A stretch of DNA of 64,000 bases, from the NCBI GenBank assembly GCA_963678705.1, contig CAVMBN010000129.1, positions 22,001 to 86,000 of the forward strand, read 5' to 3'. This document shows positions 22,654-36,250 of the stretch, one piece after another; within the stretch, counting starts at the first letter, position 1; each line of letters starts with the position of its first letter. A model generated the notes under the pieces. It had not been told where the DNA came from. It worked only from the letters and a program-made list of their open reading frames with translations, and ran no database searches. Both the position numbers and the translations under genes were made by a program. Origin of the DNA: Panorpa germanica. Its lineage: Eukaryota > Arthropoda > Insecta > Mecoptera > Panorpidae.

Positions 22654-24237
22654 ATGAGATATTTATAGAAATTCAGTGTGCCTTTGTTGATGTCCGGTGG
22701 CCAAGTGACCTTCAAAGAATTAGACCGGCAAAAACCTATAGGTACGTCTACTGCGCTATGGAGAACTATTTTCATTGTCGAACATTATTTTACAAACCGA
22801 TTACCGTTCCATGAAAAGGCAACTATCTAAAGGTTGTCCTCAGCGATCTGTAATGGGGCCTGAGCTCTAGAACATGGTATTCGACGAGAACTGTGTTTCT
22901 CACTCGAAAGGTTGTGTAGACATATGTTTTGCCAACGATAATGTGATCCTTATCGGTGCAAATAGTACAGAAACCCTAGAAAGCCGTTCTTGACCTGCTA
23001 TATATAAAATCTGTAGTTTCTTGAAGCTAAAAAACTACGAAACAAATACAGTAACAACGAATGATAAACTTGTAACACACCTTGCGCGTGTCACAAGGAC
23101 GGAATGAAGCTTAAACTCGGCAACTATGCCGATACTATACAAGAGGGCATTTATGCTAATAGTTGTGTATTGTGCTTCGGCATGGTATTACAGGATCAAT
23201 CTTTCAGATCTTCCATGCAAAGAACTATGTTATTGACGATGACGCGTTGTTGCAGAACTGTATCTACAGAAGTGGTGCAAGTGATATTGGGGACAATTCC
23301 TTTAGTTCTAAAAATCACTCATGCACTTACTCAAGTACAAATCACGCTAGAACTGAAAAAATTAAATTTTGATGATTTAAAATTAATGCGACAAATTTCG
23401 AGGATTTATAGTTAATGCGGCTGTAGGATAAAAGTCTGGAGACGATACCAAATATATTGCCAAAGAGATTAATGCATATATGCATAAGCTCTGGCAAGAC
23501 AGATGGGAATTAATACAAAAAGAAAGACCTACGTATTAGTTTACAATTACGTTAATATTGCTTTGCAACACAAGTGGTTCCTATCTACTATGTGTGATCG
23601 GCTCCTGATACTTTAGGTGAAAAAAGTGATTAAAAGTGAGAAATTAATTATGGAAAAAAATTAAATAAATTATATGAATACTTTTTCAAACGAAAAGTAT
23701 TTAAGTTTGTTTTAAATTTGTGTTAATTTACCCTAAACAAAGTGTTTTTACAAAAGTTTGACAGTTGGAAACCAGTGTTAAAAACAAATTTTCTCATTAC
23801 GCGTACACGCGGTCTTATAAACATAACCTCAAAATTGTAACTTTGATGTTTGATATAAGACATTATTAAGTGCGATAGACAAAAAAGTGATAATAATTAG
23901 GTTAGTGTTAGTGCTAAAACATCAAGTGGTTAAGAAATTCAAGAAATCTGTAGAGCTATATAAGCAAGACCTCATATAAACACTACAAATATACGGAAGA
24001 CAAAGGTTGCCGCCCACTATCAAGTAAGTGGAATAACATTAACTATAAATAATATTAAAACATAAGAATTAGTTTATATAAATGCGTGTTTTAAATAATA
24101 AAGAGAGTGTATTAATTGTTATAAGTGATTAAGTGAACAATATATGCGGTTTTCTTGGAAATAGTGATTGATCGTTCATGAACATTAAATGGTAACAAAC
24201 AAATGGTAAGTAAGTAGGCATAAGTACAAGTATGTAC
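22654..24237 (+). repeat. Unit 16, full length, class A (IIL), mosaic
   Basis: The palm half matches unit 15 (TAG for Trp), with a private CGA-to-TGA stop ('ttcttgacc'). The C-terminal half carries the PLVLKI variant of unit 7, and the tail is of the kind that precedes class B, so at least two sources are joined. Confidence 0.9.
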
Positions 24238-25825
24238 ATGAGATATTTATAGAAATTCAGTGTGCCTTTGATAATGTCTGGTGGCCAAGTAAACTTCAAA
24301 GAATTAGACCGGCAAAAACCTCTAGGTACGTCTACTGCGCTATGGAGAACTATTTTCATTGTCGAACATTTATTTTACAAACCGATTACCGTTCCATGAA
24401 AAGGCAACTATCTAAAGGTTGTCCTTAGCGATTTGTAATGGGGCCTGAGCTCTGAAACATGGTATTCGACAAGAACTGTGTTTCTCACTCAAAAGGTTGT
24501 GTAAACGTATGTTTTGCCAACGATAATGTGATCCTTGTCGGTGCAAATAGTACAGAACAACTAGAAAGCCGTTCTCGACCTGCTATAGATAAAATCTGTA
24601 GTTTCTTGAAGCTATAAAGCTACAAAACAAATACGGTAACAACGAATGATAAACTTGTAACACACCTTGCGCGTGTCACAAGGACGGAATGAAGCTTAAA
24701 CTCGGCAACTATGCCGACACTATACAAGGGGGCATTTATGCCAATGGTTGTGTATTGTGCTTCGGCATGGTATTACAGGATCAATCTTCCATATCTTCCA
24801 TGCAAAGAACTATGTTATTGACAATGACGCGCTGTTGCAGAACTGTATCTACAGAAGTGGTGCAAGTGATATTGGGGACAATTCCTTTAGATTTAAATAT
24901 CACTCATGCACTTACTCAAGTACAAATTACGCTAGAACTGAAAAAATCAAATTTTGATGATTTAAAATTATTGCGACAAATTTCGAGGATTTAAAGTTAA
25001 TGCGGCTGTAGGATAAAAGTCTGGAGACGATACCAAATATATTGCCAAAGTGATGAATGCATATATGCATAAGCTCTGGCAAGACAGATGGGACTTAATA
25101 CAAAAAGGAAGACCTACGTATTGGTTTACAAGGACGTTAATATTGCTTTGCAACACAAGTGGTTCCTATCTACTATGTGTGTGATCGGCTCCTGCTACTT
25201 TAGGTAAAAATAGTGATTAAAAGTAAGAAATTAATTACGGAACAAAATTAAATAAATTATATGAATACTTTTTCAAACGAAAAGTATTTAGGTTTGTTTT
25301 AAATTTGTGTTAATTTACCCTAAACAAAGTGTTTTTACAAAAGTTTGACAGTTGGAAACCAGTGTTAAACACGAATTTTTCATTACGCGTACACGCGGTC
25401 TTATAAACATAACCACAAAATTGTAACTTTGATGTTTGATATAAGACATTAATAAGTGCGATAGACAAAAAAAGTGATAATAATTAGGTTAGTGTTAGTG
25501 CTAAAACATCAAGTGGTTAAGAAATTCAAGAAATCTGTAGAGCTATATAAGGAAGACCTCATATAAACACTACAAATATACGGAAGACAAAAGGTTGCCG
25601 CCCACTATCAAGTAAGTCGATTAACATTAACTATAAATAATATTAAAACATAAGAATTAGTTTATATAAATGCGTGTTTTAAATAATAAAGAGAGTGTAT
25701 TAATTGCTATAAGTGATTAAGTGAACAATATATGCGGTTTTCTTGGAAATAGTGATTGATCGTTCATGAACATTCAATGGTAACAAACAAATTGTAAATA
25801 AGTAGGCATAAGTACAAGTATGTAC
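24238..25825 (+). repeat. Unit 17, full length, class B
   Basis: It has the class B stops in motif B and the 'gaagctataaag' stop. Its C-terminal segment ends in KLLRQ, shared with unit 19. Unit 20 is its closest relative in the palm half, at exactly +4,192 bp. Confidence 0.91.
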
Positions 25826-26280
25826 ATGAGATATTTATAGAAATTCAGTGTGCCTTTGATAATGTCTGGTGGCCAAGTGACCTTCAAAGAATTAGACCGG
25901 CAAAAACCTCTAGGTACGTCTACTGCGCTATGGAGAACTATTTTCATTGTCGAACATTAATTTTACAAACCGATTACCGTTCCATGAAAAGGCAACTATC
26001 TAAAGGTTGTCCTCAGCGATCCGTAATGGGGCCTGAGCTCTGGAACATGGTATTAGACGAGAACTGTGTTTCTCACTCGAAAGGTTGTGTAAACGTATGT
26101 TTTGCCAACGATAATGTGATCCTTATCGGTGCAAATAGTACAGAACAACTAGAAAGCCGTTCTCGACCTGCTATAGATAAAATTTGTAGTTTCTTGAAGC
26201 TACAAAGCTACGAAACAAATACGGTAACAACGAATGATAAACTTGTAACACACCTTGCGCGTGTCACAAGGACGGAATGA
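25798..26280 (+). pseudogene. Reverse transcriptase palm remnant, unit 18
   Basis: This is a 160-codon open frame with motif A as IEIQCAFDNVWWP, motif B as KGCPQRSVMGPELWN and motif C as CFANDNVILI. It is closer to the inferred founder than unit 4, since AFDNVWWP is intact. Catalytic replacements are the same: Glu for Asp in motif A and Asn for the first Asp of motif C. The frame ends at the TGA that ends the palm in all classes and there is no start codon before motif A. It is a fragment, not a functional gene. Confidence 0.85.
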
Positions 26281-26843
26281 AGCTTAAACTCGGCAACTAT
26301 ACCGACACTATGCAAAAGGGCATTTATGCCAATGGTTGTGTATTTTGCTTCGGCATGGTATTACAGGATTAATCTTCCAGATCTTCCATGCAAAGAACTA
26401 TGTTATTGACGATGCCGCGTTGTTGCAGAACTGTATCTACAGAAGTGGTGCAGGTGATATTGGGGACAATTCCTTTAGATTTAAAAATCACTAATGCACT
26501 TACTTAGTTAGTGTTAGTGCTAAAATATCAAGTGGTTAAGAAATCAAGAAATCTGTAGAGCTATATAAGGAAGACCTCATATAAACACTACAAATATACG
26601 GAAGACAAAAGGTTGCCGCCCACTATCAAGTAAGTCGAATAACATTAACTATAAATAATATTAAAACACAAGAATTAGTTTATATAAATGCGTGTTTTAA
26701 ATAATAATGAGAGTGTATTAATTGTTATAAGTTATTTAGTGAACAATATATGCGGTTTTCTTGGAAATAGTGATTGATCGTTCATGAACATTCAATGGTA
26801 ACAAACAAATGGTAAGTAAGTAGGCATAAGTACAAGTATGTAT
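25826..26843 (+). repeat. Unit 18, short form (1,018 bp), class C
   Basis: The palm frame is open (25798-26280). The 568-bp deletion junction is near 26,496-26,513. Another base is missing just after it ('gaaatcaagaaat' for 'gaaattcaagaaat'), a mark shared with the short units 23, 25, 29, 38, 41 and 43 but not 10 or 13. Confidence 0.93.
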
Positions 26844-28429
26844 ATGAGATATTTATAGAAATTTAGTGTGCCTTTGTTTATGGCCGGTGGCCAAGTGACC
26901 TTTAAAGAATTAGACCGGCAAAAACCTATAGGTACGTCTACTGCGCTATGGAGAACTATTTTCATTGTCGAATATTATTTTTCAAACCGATTACCGTTCC
27001 ATGAAAAGGCAACTATCTAAAGGTTGTCCTCAGCGATCTGTAATGGGGCCTAAACTCTGGAACATGGTATTCCACGAGAACTGTGTTTCTCACTCGAAAG
27101 GTTGTGTAGACATATGTTTTGCCAACGATAATGTGATCCTTATCGGTGCAAATAGTACAGAAACCCTAGAAAGCCGTTCTCGACCTGCTATATATAAAAT
27201 CTGTAGTTTCTTGAAGCTACAAAGCTACGAAACAAATACAGTAACAACGAATGATAAACTTGTAACACACCTTGCGCGTGTCACAAGGACGGAATGAAGC
27301 TTAAACTCGGCAACTATGCCGACACTATACAATGGGGCATTTATGCTAATAGTTGTGTATTGTGCTTCGGCATGGTATTACAAGATCAATCTTCCAGATC
27401 TTCCATGCAAAGAACTATGTTATTGACGATGACGCGTTGTTGCAGAACTGTATCTACAAAAGTGGTGCAAGTGATATTGGGGACAATTCCTTTATATTTA
27501 AAAATCACTCATGCACTTACTCAAGTACAAATTACGCTAGAACTGAAAAAATCAAATTTTGATGATTTAAAATTATTGCGACAAATTTCGAGGATTTAAA
27601 GTTAATGCGGCTGTAGGATAAAAGTCTGGAGACGATACCAAATATATTGCCAAAGAGATGAATGCATATATGCATAAGCTCTGGCAAGACAGATGGGACT
27701 TAATACAAAAAGGAAGACCTACGTATTGGTTTACAAGGACGTTAATATTGCTTTGCAACACAAGTGGTTCCTATATACTATGTGTGTGATCGGCTCCTGC
27801 TACTTTAGGTGAAAAAAGTGATTAAAAGTGAGAAATTAATTATGGAAAAATATTAAATAAATTATATGAACACTTTTTCAAACGAAAAGTATTTAAGTTT
27901 GTTTTAAATTTGTGTTAATTTACCCTGAACAAAGTGTTTTTACAAAAGTTTGACAGTTGGAAACCAGTGTTAAAAACGAATTTTTTCATTACGCGTACAC
28001 GCGGTCTTATAAACATAACCTCAAAATTGTAACTTTGATGTTTGATATAAGACATTATTAAGTGCGATAGACAAAAAAGTGATAATAATTAGGTTAGTGT
28101 TAGTGCTAAAACATCAAGTGGTTAAGAAATTCAAGAAATCTGTAGAGCTATATAAGGAAGACCTCATATAAACACTACAAATATACGGAAGACAAAGGTT
28201 GCTGCCCACTATCAAGTAAGTGGAATAACATTAACTATAAATAATATTAAAACATAAGAATTAGTTTATATAAATGCGTGTTTTAAATAATAAAGAGAGT
28301 GTATTAATTGTTATAAGTGATTAAGTGAACAATATATGCGGTTTTCTTGGAAATAGTGATTGATCGTTCATGAACATTAAATGGTAACAAACAAATGGTA
28401 AGTAAGTAGGCATAAGTACAAGTATGTAC
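26844..28429 (+). repeat. Unit 19, full length, class A (IIF)
   Basis: The left edge has 'tttatggccggtggcc', the form seen in most IIF units. Private changes include GPKLWN and VFHEN near motif B. It follows a short unit, as expected for this subtype. Confidence 0.92.
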
Positions 28430-30018
28430 ATGAGATATTTATAGAAATTCAGTGTGCCTTTGATAATGTCTGGTGGCCAAGTAAACTTCAAAGAATTAGA
28501 CCGGCAAAAACCTCTAGAAACGTCTACTGCGCTATGGAGAACTATTTTCATTGTCGAACATTCATTTTACAAACCGATTACCGTTCCATGAAAAGGCAAC
28601 TATCTAAAGGTTGTCCTTAGCGATTTGTAATGGGGCCTGAGCTCTGAAACATGGTATTCGACGAGAACTGTGTTTCTCACTCAAAAGGTTGTGTAAACGT
28701 ATGTTTTGCCAACGATAATGTGATCCTTATCGGTGCAAATAGTACAGAACAACTAGAAAGCCGTTCTCGACCTGCTATAGATAAAATCTGTAGTTTCTTG
28801 AAGCTATAAAGCTACAAAACAAATACGGTAACAACGAATGATAAACTTGTAACACACCTTGCGCGTGTCACAAGGACGGAATGAAGCTTAAACTCGGCAA
28901 CTATGCCGACACTATACAAGGGGGCATTTATGCCAATGGTTGTGTATTGTGCTTCGGCATGGTATAACAGGATCAATCTTCCATATCTTCCATGCAAAGA
29001 ACTATGTTATTGACGATGACGCGCTGTTGCAGAACTGTATCTACAGAAGTGGTGCAAGTGATATTGGGGACAATTCCTTTAGATTTAAATATCACTCATG
29101 CACTTACTCAAGTAAAAATTACGCTAGAACTGAAAAAATCAAATTTTGATGATTTAAAATTAATGCGACAAATTTCGAGGATTTAAAGATAATGCGGCTG
29201 TAGGATAAAAGTCTGAAGACGATACCAAATATATTGCCAAAGTGATGAATGCATATATGCAGAAGCTTTGGCAAGACAGATGGGACTTAATACAAAAAGG
29301 AAGACCTACGTATTGGTTTACAAGGACGTTAATATTGCTTTGCAACACAAGTGGTTCCTATCTACTATGTGTGTGATCGGCTCCTGCTACTTTAGGTGAA
29401 AATAGTGATTAAAAGTAAGAAATTAATTACGGAACAAAATTAAATAAATTATATGAATACTTTTTCAAACGAAAAGTATTTAGGTTTGTTTTAAATTTGT
29501 GTTAATTTACCCTAAACAAAGTGTTTTTACAAAAGTTTGACAGTTGGAAACCAGTGTTAAAAACGAATTTTTTCATTACGCGTACACGCGGTCTTATAAA
29601 CATAACCTCAAAATTGTAACTTTGATGTTTGATATAAGACATTATTAAGTGCGATAGACAAAAAAAGTGATAATAATTAGGTAAGTGTTAGTGCTAAAAC
29701 ATCAAGTGGTTAAGAAATTCAAGAAATCTGTAGAGCTATATAAGGAAGACCTCATATAAACACTACAAATATACGGAAGACAAAAGGTTGCCGCCCACTA
29801 TCAAGTAAGTCGATTAACATTAACTATAAATAATATTAAAACATAAGAATTAGTTTATATAAATGCGTGTTTTAAATAATAAAGAGAGTGTATTAATTGT
29901 TATAAGTGATTAAGTGAACAATATATGCGGTATTCTTGGAAATAGTGATTGATCGTTCATGAACATTCAATGGTAACAAACAAATGGTAAGTAAGTAGGC
30001 ATAAGTACAAGTATGTAT
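28430..30018 (+). repeat. Unit 20, full length, class B
   Basis: It has the class B stops in motif B. 'ggtataacagg' puts a stop into the C-terminal frame near 28,964. The palm half matches unit 17 at 4,192 bp. The tail then leads to a full-length unit, so the higher-order pattern of 12.7-21 kb breaks here. Confidence 0.91.
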
Positions 30019-31604
30019 ATGAGATATTTATAGAAATTTAGTGTGCCTTTGTTTATGGCCGGTGGCCAAGTGACCTTCAAAGAATTAGACCGGCAAAAAC
30101 CTATAGGTACGTCTACTGCGCTATGGAGAACTATTTTCATTGTCGAATATTATTTTTCAAACCGATTACCGTTCCATGATAAGGCAACTATCTAAAGGTT
30201 GTCCTCAGCGATCTGTAATGGGGCCTGAGCTCTGGAACATGGTATTCGACGAGAACTGTGTTTCTCACTCAAAAGGTTGTGTAGACATATGTTTTGCCAA
30301 CGATAATGTGATCCTTATCGGTGCAAATAGTAAGAAACCCTTGAAAGCCGTTCTCGACCTGCTATATATAAAATCTGTAGTTTCTTGAAGCTACAAAGCT
30401 ACGAAACAAATACAGTAACAACGAATGATAAACTTGTAACACACCTTGCGCGTGTCACAAGGACGGAATGAAGCTTAAACTCGGCAACTATGCCGACACT
30501 ATACAAGGGGGCATTTATGCTAATAGTTGTGTATTGTGCTTCGGCATGGTATTACAGGATCAATCTTCCAGATCTTCCATGCAAAGAACTATGTTATTGA
30601 CGATGACGCGTTGTTGCAGAACTGTATCTACAGAAGTGGTGCAAGTGATATTGGGGACAATTCCTTTAGATTTAAAAATCACTCATGCACTTACTCAAGT
30701 ACAAATTACGCTAGAACTAAAAAAATTAAATTTTGATGATTTAAAATTAATGCGACAAATTTCGAGGACTTAAAGTTAATGCGGCTGTAGGATAACAGTC
30801 TGGAGACGATACCAAATATATTGCCAAAGAGATTAATGCATATATGCATAAGCTCTGGCAAGACAGATGGGACTTAATACAAAAAAGGAAAACCTACGTA
30901 TTGGTTTACAAGGACGTTAATATTGCTTTGCAACACAAGTGGTTCCTATCTACTATGTGTGTGATCGGCTCCTGCTACTTTAGGTGAAAAAAGTGATTAA
31001 AAGTGAGAAATTAAATATGGAAAAAAATTAAATAAATGATATGAATACTTTTTCAAACGAAAAGTTTTTAAGTTTGTTTTAAATTTGTGTTAATTTACAC
31101 TAAACAAAGTGTTTTTACAAAAGTTTGACAGTTGGAAACCAGTGTTAAAAACGAATTTTTCAATACGCGTACACGCGGTCTTATAAACATAACCTCAAAT
31201 TTGTAACTATGATGTTTGATATAAGACATTAATAAGTGCGATAGACAAAAAAAGTGATAATAATTAGGTTAGTGTTAGTGCTAAAACATCAAGTGGTTTA
31301 AAATTCAACAAATCTGTAGAGATATATAAGGAAGACCTCATATAAACACTACAAATATACGGAAGACAAAAGGTTGCCGCCCACTATCAAGTAAGTCGAA
31401 TAACATTAACTATAAATAATATTAAAACACAAGAATTAGTTTATATAAATGCGTGTTTTAAATAATAATGAGAGTGTTTTAATTGTTATAAGTGATAAAG
31501 TGAACAATATATGCGGTTTTCTTGGAAATAGTGATTGATCGTTCATGAACATTCAATGGTAACAAACAAATGGTAAGTAAGTAGGCATAAGTACAAGTAT
31601 GTAT
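30019..31604 (+). repeat. Unit 21, full length, class A (IIF, SKK variant)
   Basis: One C is missing after 'aatagta' ('agtaagaaaccc'), shifting the palm frame just beyond motif C. Units 32, 35 and 38 have the same deletion. 'ccatgataagg' gives SMIRQ, again shared with them. This is the only member outside the 45-55 kb block. Confidence 0.92.
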
Positions 31605-33191
31605 ATGAGATATTTATAGAAATTTAGTGTGCCTTTGTTGATGTCCGGTGGCCAAGTGACCTTCAAAGAATTAGACCGGCAAAAACCTATAGGTACGTCT
31701 ACTGCGCTATGGAGAACTATTTTTATTGTCGAACATTCATTTTACAAACCGATTACCGTTCCATGAAAAGGCAACTATCTAAAGGTTGTCCTTAGCGATT
31801 TGTAATGGGGCCTGAGCTCTGGAACATGGTTTTCGACGAGAACTGTGTTTTTTACTCGAAAGGTTGTGTAAAAGTTTATTTTGCCAACGATAATGTGATC
31901 CTTATCGGTGCAAATAGTACAGAACAACTAGAAAGCCGTTCTCGACCTGCTATAGATAAAATCTGTAGTTTCTTGAAGCTACAAAGCTACGAAACAAATA
32001 CGGTGACAACGAATGATAAACTTGTAACACACCTTGCGCGTGTCACAAGGACGGAATAAAGCTTAAACTCGGCAACTATGCCGACACTATGCAAAAGGGC
32101 ATTTATGCCAATGGTTGTGTATTTTGCTTCGGCATGTTATTACAGGATTAATCTTCCAAATCTTCCATGCAAAGAACTATGTTATTGACGATGACGCGTT
32201 GTTGCAGAACTGTATCTACAGAAGTGGTGCAGGTGATATTGGGGACAATTCTTTTAAATTTAAAAATCACTAATGCACCTTCTCAAGTACAAATTACGCT
32301 AGAACTGAAAAAATCAAATTTTGATGATTTAAAATTAATGCGACAAATTTCGAGGATTTAAAGATAATGCGGCTGTAGGATAAAAGTCTGGAGACGATAT
32401 CAAATATATTGCCAAAGTGATGAATGCATATATGCATAAGCTCTGGCAAGACATATCGGATTAAATACAAAAAGGAAGACCCACGTATTGGTTTACAATA
32501 ACGTTAATATAGCTTTGCAACACAAGTGGTTCCTATCTACTATGTGTGTGATCGGCTCCTGCTACTTTAGGTGAAAAAAGTGATTAAAAGTAAAAATTTA
32601 ATTACGGAACAAAATTAAATAAATTATATGAATACTTTTTTAAACGAAAAGTATTTAAGTTTGTTTTAAATTTGTGTTAATTTACCCTAAACAAAGTGTT
32701 TTTACAAAAGTTTGACAGTTGGAAACCAGTGTTAAAAACGAATTTTTTCATTACGCGTACACGCGGTCTTATAAACATAACCTCAAAATTGTAACTTTGA
32801 TGTTTGATATAAAACATTATTAAGTGCGATAGACAAAAAAGTGATAATAATTAGGTTAGTGTTAGTGCTAAAACATCAAGTGGTTAAGAAATTCAAGAAA
32901 TCTGTAGAGCTATATAAGGAAGACCTCATATAAACACTACAAATATACGGAAGACAAAGGTTGCCGCCCACTATCAAGTAAGTGGAATAACATTAACTAT
33001 AAATAATATTAAAACATAAGAATTAGTTTATATAAATGCGTGTTTTAAATAATAAAGAGAGTGTATTAATTGTTATAAGTGATTAAGTGAACAATATATG
33101 CGGTTTTCTTGTAAATAGTGATTGATCGTTCATGAACATTAAATGGTAACAAACAAATGGTAAGTAAGTAGGCATAAGTACAAGTATGTAC
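31605..33191 (+). repeat. Unit 22, full length, A/B/C mosaic
   Basis: The left edge is class A ('gttgatgtccgg'), motif B has the class B TAG but Trp is kept, and motif C has class C TEQLES with a private KVYFAN. The C-terminal part matches unit 6 ('gcaccttctcaag', 'acatatcgg'). Several exchanges are needed to explain it. Confidence 0.88.
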
Positions 33192-34209
33192 ATGAGATAT
33201 TTATAGAAATTCAGTGTGCCTTTGATAATGTCTGGTGGCCAAGTAAACTTCAAAGAATTAGACCGGCAAAAACCTCTAGGTACGTCTACTGCGCTATGGA
33301 GAACTATTTTCATTGTCGAACATTCATTTTACAAACCGATTACCGTTCCATGAAAAGGCAACTATCTAAAGGTTGTCCTTAGCGATTTGTAATGGGGCCT
33401 GAGCTCTGAAACATGGTATTCGACGAGAACTGTGTTTCTCACTCAAAAGGTTGTGTAAACGTATGTTTTGCCAACGATAATGTGATCCTTATCGGTGCAA
33501 ATAGTACAGAACAACTAGAAAGCCGTTCTCGACCTGCTATAGATAAAATCTGTAGTTTCTTGAAGCTATAAAGCTACAAAACAAATACGGTAACAACGAA
33601 TGATAAACTTGTAACACACCTTGCGCGTGTCACAAGGACGGAATGAAGCTTAAACTCGGCAACTATGCCGACACTATACAAGGGGGCATTTATGCCAATG
33701 GTTGTGTATTGTGCTTCGGCATGGTATTACAGGATCAATCTTTCATATCTTCCATGCAAAGAACTATGTTATTGACGATGACGCGCTGTTGCAGAACTGT
33801 ATCTACAGAAGTGGTGCAAGTGATATTGGGGACAATTCCTTTAGATTTAAATATCACTCATGCACTTACTTAGTTAGTGTTAGTGCTAAAATATCAAGTG
33901 GTTAAGAAATCAAGAAATCTGTAGAGCTATATAAGGAAGACCTCATATAAACACTACAAATATACGGAAGACAAAAGGTTGCCGCCCACTATCAAGTAAG
34001 TCGAATAACATTAACTATAAATAATATTAAAACACAAGAATTAGTTTATATAAATGCGTGTTTTAAATAATAATGAGAGTGTATTAATTGTTATAAGTTA
34101 TTTAGTGAACAATATAAGCGGTTTTCTTGGAAATAGTGATTGATCGTTCATGAACATTCAATGGTAACAAACAAATGGTAAGTAAGTAGGCATAAGTACA
34201 AGTATGTAT
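33192..34209 (+). repeat. Unit 23, short form (1,018 bp) on a class B background
   Basis: The palm half is class B (TAG and TGA in motif B), yet it carries the same 568-bp deletion junction (33862-33879) as the class C short units. The deletion must have reached this background by exchange. Confidence 0.92.
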
Positions 34210-35795
34210 ATGAGATATTTATAGAAATTTAGTGTGTTTTTGTTTATGGCCGGTGGCCAAGTGACCTTCAAAGAATTAGACCGGCAAAAACCTATAGGTA
34301 CGTCTACTGCGCTATGGAGAACTATTTTCATTGTCGAATACTATTTTTCAAACCGATTACCGTTCCATGAAAAGGCAACTATCTAAAGGTTGTCCTCAGC
34401 GATCTGTAATGGGGCCTGAGCTCTGGAACATGGTATTCGACGAGAACTGTGTTTCTCACTCGAAAGGTTGTGTAGACATATGTTTTGCTAACGATAATGT
34501 GATCCTTATCGGTGCAAATAGTACAAAAACCCTAGAAAGCCGTTCTCGACCTGCTATATATAAAATCTGTAGTTTCTTGAAGCTACAAAGCTACGAAACA
34601 AATACAGTAACAACGAATGATAAACTTGTAACACACCTTGCGCGTGTCACAAGGACGGAATGAAGCTTAAACTCGGCAACTATGCTGACACTATACAAGG
34701 GGGCATTTATGCTAATAGTTGTGTATTGTGCTTCGGCATGGTATTACAGGATCAATCTTCCAGATCTTCCATGCAAAGAACTATGTTATTGACGATGACG
34801 CGTTGTTGCAGAACTGTATCTACAAAAGTGGTGCAAGTGATATTGGGGACAATTCCTTTAGATTTAAAAATCACTCATGCACTTACTCAAGTACAAATTA
34901 CGCTAGAACTAAAAAAATCAAATTTTGATGATTTAAAATTAATGCGACAAATTTCGAGGATTTAAAGTTAATGCGGCTGTAGGATAAAAGTCTGAAGACG
35001 AACCAAATATATTGCCAAAGAGATGAATGCATATATGCATAAGCTCTGGCAAGACAGATTAGACTTAATACAAAAAGGAAGACCTACGTATTGGTTTAGA
35101 AGGACGTTAATATTGCTTTGCAACACAAGTGGTTCCTATATACTATGTGTGTGATCAGCTCCTGCTACTTTAGGTGAAAAAAGTGATTAAAAGTGAGAAA
35201 TTAATTATGGAAAAAAATTAAATAAATTATATGAACACTTTTTCAAACGAAAAGTATTTAAGTTTGTTTTAAATTTGTGTTAATTTACCCTAAACAAAGT
35301 GTTTTTACAAAAGTTTGACAGTTGGAAACCAGTGTTAAAAACGAGATTTTTCATTACGCGTACACGCGGTCTTATAAACATAACCTCAAAATTGTAACTT
35401 TGATGTTTGATATAAGACATTATTAAGTGCGATAGACAAAAAAGTGATAATAATTAGGTTAGTGTTAGTGCTAAAACATCAAGTGGTTAAGAAATTCAAG
35501 AAATCTGTAGAGCTATATAAGGAAGACCTCATATAAACACTACAAATATACGGAAGACAAAAGGTTGCCGCCCACTATCAAGTAAGTCGATTAACATTAA
35601 CTATAAATAATATTAAAACATAAGAATTAGTTTATATAAATGCGTGTTTTAAATAATAAAGAGAGTGTATTAATTGCTATAAGTGATTAAGTGAACAATA
35701 TATGCGGTTTTCTTGGAAATAGTGATTGATCGTTCATGAACATTCAATGGTAACAAACAAATTGTAAATAAGTAGGCATAAGTACAAGTATGTAC
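34210..35795 (+). repeat. Unit 24, full length, class A (IIF)
   Basis: The palm frame after the shift is open to the usual stop at 34663. Marks include TKTLES (Glu to Lys) and a KSGAS change shared with unit 19. One base is lost at 'gacgaaccaaat' near 35,000. Confidence 0.92.
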
Positions 35796-36250
35796 ATGAG
35801 ATATTTATAGAAATTCAGTGTGCCTTTGATAATGTCTGGTGGCCAAGTGACCTTCAAAGAATTAGACCGGCAAAAACCTCTAGGTACGTCTACTGCGCTA
35901 TGGAGAACTATTTTCATTGTCGAACATTAATTTTACAAACCGATTACCGTTTCATGAAAAGGCAACTATCTAAAGGTTGTCCTCAGCGATCCGTAATGGG
36001 GCCTGAGCTCTGGAACATGGTATTAGACGAGAACTGTGTTTCTCACTCAAAAGGTTGTGTAAACGTATGTTTTGCCAACGATAATGTGATCCTTATCGGT
36101 GCAAATAGTACAGAACAACTAGAAAGCCGTTCTCGACCTGCTATAGATAAAATCTGTAGTTTCTTGAAGCTACAAAGCTACGAAACAAATACGGTAACAA
36201 CGAATGATAAACTTGTAACACACCTTGCGCGTGTCACAAGGACGGAATGA
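35768..36250 (+). pseudogene. Reverse transcriptase palm remnant, unit 25
   Basis: This is a 160-codon open frame of the class C type with intact AFDNVWWP, the PQR form of motif B and the AND form of motif C. It differs from the unit 18 copy by Phe for Ser before the KRQLSKG segment. The catalytic replacements and lack of an initiation codon before motif A apply here too, so it is a remnant. Confidence 0.84.
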